DNA of 5,531 bases from an uncultured Anaerolineaceae bacterium (GTDB taxonomy: Bacteria > Chloroflexota > Anaerolineae > Anaerolineales > Anaerolineaceae), in NCBI GenBank assembly GCA_937897615.1, contig CALCNO010000114.1, positions 1-5,531 on the forward strand. The letters are read 5' to 3'. Positions 1 through 5,531 of the stretch are shown here, piece after piece. The position numbers and the translations under genes are program-made. How positions within the stretch are numbered: the first letter of the stretch is position 1; each line of letters starts with the position of its first letter. A model generated the notes under the pieces. It made no database searches and had not been told where the DNA came from. It saw only the letters and a list, made by a program, of their open reading frames with translations.

Positions 1-2
1 CC

Positions 3-2492
3 ACAGGTAAAGGATTGGTTGTAGAGGCGCCACTCACCATCAAGAACCAATCCCAGTGGTACCGCACCAGTTTTCAACCAATCCATGAGCCAGATGCCCC
101 CATTACCCGCGTCGTTTTCAATTCACTTGACATCACAGATCGAAAGGAGAGTGAAGCCGTCCTTAAAAAACGCGTTGCGGAACGCACAGCCGAGGTGCAA
201 GACCTGTATGAAAACGCACCCACCGGCTACCACTCTCTGGACCTGCAGGGTAGGTTCCTGATGCTTAATCAGACTGAGCTGCGCTGGCTGGGGTACACCC
301 GCGACGAGCTCCTCGGACGCCCGGCCACAGAAATTCTCACGTCTAAAAGTCTGGAGATTTTTAACAGTATTTTCCCGCTCTTCAAAGAACGGGGATGGTT
401 ACGTGACCTTGAGCTAGAAATGGTTCGCAAAGACGGCAGCACTTTTCCGGTACTGGTCAGCGCCACAGCAATCTATGATGAAAAGGGGAATTACAGTATG
501 AGCCGCTCTACGGTCTTTGACATCACCGAGCGAAAAACGGTTGAAGATGCACTCCGTGCAAGTGAAGAAACTTACCGTGCCCTCTTTGAGAGCGCCAATG
601 ACGCCATCTTTCTGCTTGATCTGGATGGAATCATCCTGCGGGTAAACGAACGCTGCACAGAATTGTTTGGCTACACAGCTGCCGAACTCATCGGCCAAAA
701 TAGCCTGAAGTTAGTCGTTTCTGAAGAAGTTGATGAACCAAAACACTGGCTTGAGCGACTGCTGGCATGCGAGCGTCTTCCTGTGTTTGAACGGGACTTC
801 ATTTGTGTGGACGGTACCAGGGTCGAGACGGAGATCAACCTCTCCCTCATCTCGGGGAACAATGGGGAGCCGCAGTTAATCCAATGCCTGGTGCGAAACA
901 TTTCCGAAAGGAAGGCGGCCGACGCAGCTCTGCGCGAGGGTGAAGAACAAAACCGCCTGTTGTTCGAGGAATCTCCAGATGCCATCGCGCTGCTTGGCCC
1001 AACAGGCAGGTTTATTCAGGCTAACCGCGCGTATGAGGATCTTGCCAAAATTCCCGCAGGTGAATTGATCGGAAAAACTGCTGAGGAACTTGGGCTGGTA
1101 GACCGCCAAATGGCCCAGGAGTTGTCGCAGGCCATTCAGCAATCGCAGGGCAAAGGGGAAGAATTTGCCACAGTGGAATATGCGCTCAATTGTGCGGACG
1201 GTACAGTACGCGACGTTGAAGCCCGAATCTTTATATTGAAAATCCGCGGCAGCGATCACATCCTGGTATCCAACCGCGATATTTCCACCCGCAAAAAAGC
1301 TGAGGAGACCCTGCGCCTGGCCAACGTTGAAATGGAGCGCGCCCTGAGGTTGAAAGACGAGTTCCTGGCCAATATGAGCCACGAATTGCGCACCCCTCTC
1401 AATGCCATCCTGGGCATCTCTGAGAGCCTGGCAGAACAGGTGGTTGGCCCACTTAATGAAAAGCAACTGAAATACACCCTGACTATTGCCGAGAGCGGAA
1501 ATCATCTGCTGACGCTGATCAATGACATTCTTGACCTGGCAAAAATCAATGCCGGTAAGGTCGAGATCGAAATGGGTAAAGTGGATGTTTCCGTGGTAGC
1601 ACACGCCAGCCTGCGCATGGTAAGGGAACTGGCCAGCAAAAAGAACCAGGAAATCAAATTTGAACTTGATCCACATATTGATCTGGTCTGGGCAGATGAG
1701 CGGCGGCTCAAACAGATGTTGGTTAACCTGCTGAGCAATGCCGTCAAATTCACCCCTCAGGGAGGCCAGATTGGGCTCAAGATCTCCGGCGAGCAGGATA
1801 GCAGTGCGCTGCGCTTTACCGTGTGGGACACCGGTATTGGCATCAACCAGCAAGACCTGCCGCGCCTCTTCCAGCCGTTTGCACAGCTAGACTCCGGCCT
1901 GGCTCGCGGTTCCGCCGGCATCGGCCTTGGCCTGGTGCTCGTTAGCCAGATGGCGCGTTTGCACGGCGGGAGTGTGAGCGTTGAAAGCGAACCGGGAAAA
2001 GGAAGCCGGTTCACCATTTCCATCCCCTGGCTAACCGTTCCTTCAAAGACCGGCCCCCTCGCAAGTTTCCCGGGCAACGATGCAACAAGCGCAAAAGAAC
2101 CAGAAGCGGTACGCCCGACAATCTTGCTGGTAGAAGACACTGAAACCGTAATCATGTATGTTCAGGATTACCTTGAAAAACACGGTTTTCGTGTCCTGAT
2201 CGCCTCCAATGGGTTTGACGGGATTTCTAAAGCCATCCAAAATCATCCCGATCTGATCCTGATGGATGTCATGATGCCAGAAATGAACGGCCTGGAAGCA
2301 ACCGAGCGCATCCGGGATGCCGGGCTGAAGGATATTCCGATCATCGCACTGACCGCTCTAGCCATGCCGGGAGATCGAGAACGCTGTCTGGCAGCGGGCA
2401 TGGACGGCTACATGAGTAAGCCAATTCAGCTTCAGGAATTGCTGGATGTAATCAGGCAGTATCTGGATATTGGCAAGGGAGGTATCAATTGA
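3..2492 (+). CDS. Multi-PAS hybrid sensor histidine kinase with C-terminal receiver (5' end missing)
   Basis: The reading frame is open to the left edge, and the first visible residues are already the end of a PAS domain, so the gene starts upstream; the TTG at 15-17 is only a convenient zero for residue numbers. In order: the tail of one PAS domain (1-43, ending DITDRK), a short helical linker, a PAS domain at about 63-174 (YENAPTGYHSLD, ending DITERK), a second at about 183-300 (ending NISERK), and a third at about 309-430 (ending DISTRK). Then comes a HisKA domain with phospho-accepting H456 in MSHELRTPLN, and an HATPase_c domain with N box NLLSNAVKFT (571-580), DTGIGI (605-610) and GIGLGL (635-640). 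The C-terminal receiver (about 700-818) has E707/D708, phospho-acceptor D751, T780 and K802. All catalytic residues look intact. No membrane segment is visible, so this part is cytoplasmic. The family autophosphorylates on His and passes phosphate to Asp; the ligand cannot be read from sequence. The stop overlaps the next gene by 4 nt. Confidence 0.95.
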   Translation, partial: TGKGLVVEAPLTIKNQSQWYRTSFQPIHEPDAPITRVVFNSLDITDRKESEAVLKKRVAERTAEVQDLYENAPTGYHSLDLQGRFLMLNQTELRWLGYTRDELLGRPATEILTSKSLEIFNSIFPLFKERGWLRDLELEMVRKDGSTFPVLVSATAIYDEKGNYSMSRSTVFDITERKTVEDALRASEETYRALFESANDAIFLLDLDGIILRVNERCTELFGYTAAELIGQNSLKLVVSEEVDEPKHWLERLLACERLPVFERDFICVDGTRVETEINLSLISGNNGEPQLIQCLVRNISERKAADAALREGEEQNRLLFEESPDAIALLGPTGRFIQANRAYEDLAKIPAGELIGKTAEELGLVDRQMAQELSQAIQQSQGKGEEFATVEYALNCADGTVRDVEARIFILKIRGSDHILVSNRDISTRKKAEETLRLANVEMERALRLKDEFLANMSHELRTPLNAILGISESLAEQVVGPLNEKQLKYTLTIAESGNHLLTLINDILDLAKINAGKVEIEMGKVDVSVVAHASLRMVRELASKKNQEIKFELDPHIDLVWADERRLKQMLVNLLSNAVKFTPQGGQIGLKISGEQDSSALRFTVWDTGIGINQQDLPRLFQPFAQLDSGLARGSAGIGLGLVLVSQMARLHGGSVSVESEPGKGSRFTISIPWLTVPSKTGPLASFPGNDATSAKEPEAVRPTILLVEDTETVIMYVQDYLEKHGFRVLIASNGFDGISKAIQNHPDLILMDVMMPEMNGLEATERIRDAGLKDIPIIALTALAMPGDRERCLAAGMDGYMSKPIQLQELLDVIRQYLDIGKGGIN
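2475..2483 (+). promoter_or_regulatory. Ribosome binding site deciding the TTG start of the second kinase
   Basis: AAGGGAGGT lies inside the 3' end of the first kinase gene and leaves 5 nt before the TTG at 2489-2491. The match to the anti-Shine-Dalgarno sequence is strong. The only nearby in-frame alternative, GTG at 2501, would be 17 nt away, which is too far. The site therefore supports the rare TTG start and the TTGA start/stop overlap. Confidence 0.75.
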
Positions 2493-3559
2493 AAAGCACA
2501 GTGCTGATCGTGGATGACGATGCTTCAGCCCGAACAACAATTGAGGCAATTCTTTCCAATGATGGGTACAGGCTGTCCTTTGCCGAGGATGGTTACAAAG
2601 CGCTGAAACTGGCGCAGGCTATCCAGCCAGACCTGATCATTCTGGATGTAATGATGCCGGCCTTGGATGGGTTTGAGGTTTGCCGCCGTATTCGGGCCAC
2701 AGCCAAACTGGCTGAAATTCCAGTCATTATCCTCACTGCGCTGGATGATAGCCCGTCGCTCTTGCAAGGAATTGAGGCCGGCGCCGATGATTTCCTCTTC
2801 AAACCCGTTGACCGCCAGGAATTGCGGGCACGTGTTAGAACCATTACCCGTCTCAACCGCTACCGCACTTTGCTTGTTCAACGCGAATCACTGCGCACAA
2901 TGGCACAGCGCGTCATCACGGCTCAGGAAGAAGAACGTCGGCGTATTTCCCGCGAGCTGCACGACGACCTTGGCCAATCTCTGACCGCCCACACTCTCAA
3001 CCTGCACAACCTGCTTGCCGGCATCCCCAAAGGGCAAACCAATCTTATCCAACAGGTAGAGGGGTTAATTGCCGAGGCCACCGACCTGCATCAGAAGATT
3101 CGCACGCTGGCACAGAATCTTCGCCCCCCCATGCTGGACACACTTGGGCTGCCGCTTGCATTGATCACTTTTTGCCAGGAGCTCAGCAACCGCACGCATA
3201 TCCCAGTTGAAGTAGTGATCGACCCCGAATTACCCGTGCTCCCGGATGTTTACGCCGTTACGCTATTCCGCATCCTTCAGGAAGGCATGAACAACATCAT
3301 AAAACATGCCCAGGCCGCGCGGATTTGGGTGGAATTGCAGCGCGAGGATGATCAGCTAAGCCTCACCATCCAGGACGACGGGCAGGGGTTCCAGGTGGAT
3401 GCACCGCGGGCACACGGCATCGGTTTGATCGGCATCCAGGAGCGGCTAGCACTTGTTGGCGGCGAACTGAACATCAGGTCACGCCCCAGGCAGGGAACTG
3501 TACTTGCTGCCCATTTGCCGCTGGTCGGGATTGAAAAAGGGGAAAAGGAGGGGGTATGA
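2489..3559 (+). CDS. Receiver-histidine kinase fusion, NarX-like (HisKA_3/HPK7)
   Basis: A 356-residue cytoplasmic protein. Residues 3-120 are a receiver with acidic pair D9/D10, phospho-acceptor D53 in LDVMMP, T83 and K105. A helical linker (about 120-150, beginning ITRLNRYR) leads to a HisKA_3 domain with H158 in ELHDDLGQ. D159 and Q163 form the DxxxQ motif that NarX-type kinases use to dephosphorylate their partner, so both kinase and phosphatase activity are expected. The HATPase_c domain has E265 and N269 in the N box, D297 in DDGQG, and GIGLIGIQER at 310-319. There is no sensor or membrane domain; the receiver takes the place of the input, so activity is probably set by phosphorylation of D53 by another kinase, plausibly the gene upstream (inference). 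It starts at TTG with a strong ribosome binding site, overlaps the upstream stop by 4 nt, and overlaps the downstream NarL-type regulator by 4 nt (ATGA). That regulator is the classical partner of this kinase family. Confidence 0.93.
   Translation: MKSTVLIVDDDASARTTIEAILSNDGYRLSFAEDGYKALKLAQAIQPDLIILDVMMPALDGFEVCRRIRATAKLAEIPVIILTALDDSPSLLQGIEAGADDFLFKPVDRQELRARVRTITRLNRYRTLLVQRESLRTMAQRVITAQEEERRRISRELHDDLGQSLTAHTLNLHNLLAGIPKGQTNLIQQVEGLIAEATDLHQKIRTLAQNLRPPMLDTLGLPLALITFCQELSNRTHIPVEVVIDPELPVLPDVYAVTLFRILQEGMNNIIKHAQAARIWVELQREDDQLSLTIQDDGQGFQVDAPRAHGIGLIGIQERLALVGGELNIRSRPRQGTVLAAHLPLVGIEKGEKEGV
3546..3551 (+). promoter_or_regulatory. Ribosome binding site of the NarL-type regulator
   Basis: AGGAGG sits inside the last codons of the receiver-kinase gene, 4 nt before the ATG at 3556. 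The run of G that follows (3550-3554) gives an even longer purine stretch. With the ATGA overlap this favours translational coupling of kinase and regulator. Confidence 0.7.
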
Positions 3560-4209
3560 TCCGTGTTTTGATCGCTGAAGACCACCAGATGGTGCGGGCG
3601 GGAATCCGCGCCCTGCTGGAAAAAGCAGGCGACCTGGAAATCCTCGGTGAAGCCGGCAACGGCCAGGAAGCAGTGGAAATGGCCGAAAAACTCAAACCGG
3701 ATGTTCTGGTGATGGACATCATGATGCCGCGGCTGAACGGCATACAGGCCGCAGCGCGCCTGCGTGAGATGAAATTGCCCACCCAGATCATTCTGCTATC
3801 CATGTATTCCGACGAGGGGCTAGTGCACCAAGCGCTGCAAAGCGGCGTGCGCGGCTATGTGCTCAAGAGTTCTGTAAGTGAGGAGCTGCTCTGGGCGATC
3901 CAGGCTGCTGCACGTAACGAACCCTACCTGAGCGGGCCAATATCTTCAATTGTGGTAGAAAGTGCGCTCAACCCCAACCCCGCCAACGCGAGCGGCGATC
4001 CTCTCTCGAATCTATCACCGCGTGAGAAAGAAATCCTGCAATTGATTGCTGAAGAGCATACCAGCGGAGAGATTGCCAGCCTTTTATTCATCAGCGAGAA
4101 AACGGTTGAAAAACATCGCGCCAGCCTGATGGAAAAGCTGAAAGTCCGCAACTTGGCCGGATTGGTACGACTAGCGGTAAAATATGGACTGGTTGACCGG
4201 CAACCATAA
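3556..4209 (+). CDS. NarL/FixJ-type response regulator with LuxR helix-turn-helix
   Basis: A 217-residue DNA-binding response regulator of the usual family length. The receiver (about 2-118) has E8/D9, phospho-acceptor D54 in MDIMMP, S82 and K104. A flexible Pro/Asn/Ser-rich linker (about 136-152) joins it to a LuxR/GerE helix-turn-helix: LSPREKEILQLIAEEHTS, then GEIASLLFIS and the recognition helix EKTVEKHRASLMEKL (about 153-195). In this family phosphorylation of the receiver frees the DNA-binding domain to dimerise on promoter DNA. The ATG follows AGGAGG by 4 nt and overlaps the stop of the HisKA_3 kinase gene; HPK7 kinases and NarL-type regulators normally pair, so this is its likely phosphate acceptor (inference from family and context). 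Its target genes are unknown; the intergenic stretch just downstream, with an inverted repeat, is one possible site. Confidence 0.95.
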   Translation: MIRVLIAEDHQMVRAGIRALLEKAGDLEILGEAGNGQEAVEMAEKLKPDVLVMDIMMPRLNGIQAAARLREMKLPTQIILLSMYSDEGLVHQALQSGVRGYVLKSSVSEELLWAIQAAARNEPYLSGPISSIVVESALNPNPANASGDPLSNLSPREKEILQLIAEEHTSGEIASLLFISEKTVEKHRASLMEKLKVRNLAGLVRLAVKYGLVDRQP

Positions 4210-4228
4210 GAAACAGGGTTTTCCCCCA

Positions 4229-4258
4229 TTGTGGGATTGTTGTTCCAATCTTTATAAT
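4229..4258 (+). promoter_or_regulatory. Candidate sigma70-type promoter for the HD-GYP gene
   Basis: A perfect TATAAT lies at 4253-4258 in the 69-nt gap before the HD-GYP gene. Eighteen nt upstream is TTGTGG (4229-4234), which matches only the TTG of the -35 consensus. Transcription would start near 4264-4265, leaving about 15 nt of leader that still contains the AGGAG ribosome binding site (4267-4271). The -10 match is good and the -35 weak, so the promoter may need an activator or be a chance match. Read-through from the upstream operon remains equally possible. Confidence 0.4.
4235..4250. repeat. Short inverted repeat in the intergenic gap (possible operator)
   Basis: GATTG (4235-4239) and CAATC (4246-4250) form 5-bp arms around a 6-nt centre, lying in the spacer just upstream of the TATAAT. 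The position suits a regulator-binding site. As RNA it would be a weak hairpin followed by TTTATAAT, possibly a weak attenuator between the third and fourth genes. The arms are short enough to arise by chance. Confidence 0.25.
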
Positions 4259-4278
4259 GAGCAACCAGGAGAAGGTCC

Positions 4279-5286
4279 ATGGCACAGCCCAGCACGATTT
4301 TAATTGTTGATGACGAGCGTTCCGCCCGGGAAACCATAGAAGCCATCCTTACAGGTGAGGGCTACCAGCTTGAAATGGCCGAAAACGGCCAGCAAGCTCT
4401 GGAAAGGATACACTCCATTCTTCCTGATGTGATCCTGCTGGATGTGATGATGCCGGGGATGACAGGTTTTGAGGTTTGCAAAGCGATCCGCAGTGATCCT
4501 CAAGTAGCGGAGATTCCCATCATTATTATTACGGCGCTTGATGACCGCGCCTCGATGATCCAGGGGTTGATCTCCGGCGCAGACGATTTTATCCACAAGC
4601 CTTATGACCGCTACGAGTTACGTACCCGCTTGCAAGGTATTACCCGCCTTAACCGCTACCGCAAACTTTTTGATGAACGCAGCAATATTGAATCTGCGCA
4701 CAAACAGCTGATGGCCGCTTACGAGGCCACCATCGAGGGGTGGTCGCGCGCGATGGAACTTCGAGACCGGGAAACTGAGGGGCACACCCTGCGCGTGACA
4801 GAACTGGCGATCAATCTGGCGCGCGCCGTTGGCCTGGAAAACGGGCAGCTCGTTTCCATCCGGCGGGGCGCTTTGCTGCACGATATTGGCAAGCTGGGAA
4901 TTCCCGATTCCATTATTCATAAACCCGGCATACTTACACCTGAAGAATGGGCGATCATGCGCATGCATCCGCAATACGCCAATGACATGCTCACCCCAAT
5001 CGAGTACCTGCGTTCAGCTCTCGATATCCCCTACTGCCATCACGAAAAGTGGGACGGCACCGGCTACCCCCGTGGGCTTGTGGGCGAAGCCATCCCGTTG
5101 GCAGCGCGCATCTTTGCCGTTGTGGATGTTTGGGACGCGATGAGAACAGATCGTCCTTACCGCCCGGCGTGGAGTGAAGAAAAAGCGCTCGAATATATTA
5201 AGAGTGAATCTGGCCGCCATTTTGATCCTCACATCGCTTCAGTATTTCTGAATGAAGTAGTCCCCCATCTGCCACCTGCCAGTTAA
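4279..5286 (+). CDS. Receiver-HD-GYP protein, predicted cyclic-di-GMP phosphodiesterase (RpfG-like)
   Basis: A 335-residue cytoplasmic protein. Residues 5-122 are a receiver with D11/D12, phospho-acceptor D55 in LDVMMP, T85 and K107. A helical linker (about 120-160, beginning ITRLNRYR) joins it to an HD-GYP domain (about 150-330). Visible motifs are RDRETEGHTLRV (162-173), HDIGK (201-205), H230 in MRMHP, HHEKWDGTGYP (254-264) and VVDVWDAM (281-288). E165, H169, H201, D202, H230, H254, H255 and D283 fall where metal ligands lie in structurally known HD-GYP enzymes, so it is probably active. The family hydrolyses c-di-GMP to pGpG and/or GMP, tuning motility, biofilm or secretion. The ATG follows AGGAG by 7 nt. 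The gene lies 69 nt after the NarL-type regulator and is followed by a terminator. Its receiver and linker closely resemble those of the second kinase (2489-3559), so both may answer to one kinase or compete for it (inference). No GGDEF partner is in the window. Confidence 0.95.
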   Translation: MAQPSTILIVDDERSARETIEAILTGEGYQLEMAENGQQALERIHSILPDVILLDVMMPGMTGFEVCKAIRSDPQVAEIPIIIITALDDRASMIQGLISGADDFIHKPYDRYELRTRLQGITRLNRYRKLFDERSNIESAHKQLMAAYEATIEGWSRAMELRDRETEGHTLRVTELAINLARAVGLENGQLVSIRRGALLHDIGKLGIPDSIIHKPGILTPEEWAIMRMHPQYANDMLTPIEYLRSALDIPYCHHEKWDGTGYPRGLVGEAIPLAARIFAVVDVWDAMRTDRPYRPAWSEEKALEYIKSESGRHFDPHIASVFLNEVVPHLPPAS

Positions 5287-5294
5287 AGTTTGTT

Positions 5295-5332
5295 GATACA
5301 ACAAGAGCCGCAATTGCGGCTCTTGTTGTATC
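5295..5332. terminator. 38-nt perfect palindrome, probable bidirectional intrinsic terminator
   Basis: The 38 nt equal their own reverse complement exactly, centred between 5313 and 5314. As RNA this gives a stem of up to 17 bp with an AATT loop. The GC-rich core is GAGCCGCAATTGCGGCTC (5305-5322), and the outer arms are A-rich on the left and T-rich on the right (TTGTTGTAT). It begins 8 nt after the HD-GYP stop and lies about 43 nt beyond the stop of the putative convergent gene, the right place to end transcripts from both sides. The T-tract is broken by G residues and pairs within the stem, so efficiency is uncertain. Confidence 0.8.
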
Positions 5333-5375
5333 CATTCCCCCATCAGGCTTGCAGCTAAAAGAGGGAAGAAAAAGA

Positions 5376-5531
5376 TTAAGCAGACTGTCCAGTTAGGATA
5401 TACAATCCCACCCTGCCCCCACTGCAGATGCAGGTTTGAATGGCAAACGGCTGATTGTAGTAGTTACTGATGATATCGTAAGCGGTGTAAGGGCCTGCGC
5501 CGCCATCCCACGAAGTATATGGCTCCTTTGA
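5376..5531 (-). CDS. 3' end of an unidentified convergent gene (partial)
   Basis: On the - strand an open frame enters from the right edge and runs 51 codons to a TAA at 5378-5376; no start is in the window. The peptide, SKEPYTSWDGGAGPYTAY and onward, is rich in Tyr, Gly, Ser and Asn, has two Cys near the end (TCICSGG) and closes with LYILTGQSA. This composition looks like an exported or surface protein more than an enzyme core, but I do not recognise the family. Support comes from the C/G-rich third codon positions and the shared bidirectional terminator at 5295-5332. A second - strand frame (5393-5530) is also open over 45 codons, so the choice of frame is not certain. Confidence 0.45.
   Translation of the reverse strand, partial: SKEPYTSWDGGAGPYTAYDIISNYYNQPFAIQTCICSGGRVGLYILTGQSA

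Noticed and set aside
15..17. TTG as the true start of the first kinase
   Set aside because: The frame stays open to the left edge and the protein would begin in the middle of a PAS domain; I see no convincing ribosome binding site that would favour it.
876..1853. A 325-codon open frame on the - strand opposite the first kinase gene
   Set aside because: Its codons are in exact register with the kinase codons on the other strand, a common cause of long antisense frames. The peptide shows no recognisable domain, while the + strand has clear PAS, HisKA and HATPase motifs throughout.
2667..2984. A second + strand frame of 105 codons inside the receiver-kinase gene
   Set aside because: It lies wholly within the conserved receiver and dimerisation coding region in another frame and has no domain or ribosome binding site of its own.
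3123..3130. Run of C in the receiver-kinase gene as a possible frameshift site
   Set aside because: The frame is intact on both sides (LRPPMLDTLG is a standard HPK7 segment), so there is no sign of slippage or a sequencing error.
4216..4236. GGGTTTTCCC and CCCATTGTGGG hairpins just after the NarL-type regulator as a terminator
   Set aside because: The stems are only 3-4 bp and no T-run follows, so they are too weak to call an intrinsic terminator.
5393..5530. Alternative open - strand frame of 45 codons at the right edge
   Set aside because: Its peptide is Ala/Thr/Ser-rich and looks like an out-of-frame reading; the neighbouring frame ending at 5376 has more protein-like composition. Not excluded with certainty.

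Overview
The window holds a compact block of bacterial signal-transduction genes, all on the + strand and packed almost without gaps. In order they are: a multi-PAS hybrid histidine kinase cut by the left edge (3-2492), a receiver-histidine kinase fusion with a NarX-like (HPK7/HisKA_3) catalytic half (2489-3559), a NarL/LuxR-type DNA-binding response regulator (3556-4209), and a receiver-HD-GYP protein predicted to hydrolyse cyclic-di-GMP (4279-5286). A 38-nt perfect palindrome just after the last stop (5295-5332) looks like a bidirectional terminator. Beyond it, 5376-5531 on the - strand is probably the 3' end of a convergent gene that continues past the right edge.

The first three genes overlap by 4 nt at each junction (TTGA, then ATGA), each with a strong purine-rich ribosome binding site inside the preceding gene, so they look like one translationally coupled unit. 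The HD-GYP gene follows after 69 nt and may be read through from upstream, driven by its own candidate promoter (perfect TATAAT at 4253-4258), or both.

A working model (inference): the PAS kinase senses a cytoplasmic or redox-type cue. Its own receiver, or the N-terminal receiver of the second kinase, couples that signal to the second kinase. The second kinase phosphorylates the adjacent NarL-type regulator to change transcription, while the receiver on the HD-GYP protein turns the same or a related signal into a change of c-di-GMP level. The window therefore contains four receiver domains and two unlike kinases, but no HPt domain and no GGDEF domain. The receivers of the second kinase and of the HD-GYP protein are close paralogues (about 60% identical by hand alignment, including the linker after the domain), which points to domain duplication and reuse with a new output.

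The organism cannot be fixed from this sequence. Moderate GC, AGGAGG-type ribosome binding sites and dense PAS/receiver/HD-GYP signalling fit a free-living environmental bacterium. The style recalls Chloroflexota (Anaerolineae) or similar phyla, but that is only an impression. I saw no RNA genes, mobile elements, CRISPR arrays or phage genes. The gene families are all known; the interest lies in their combination and wiring.
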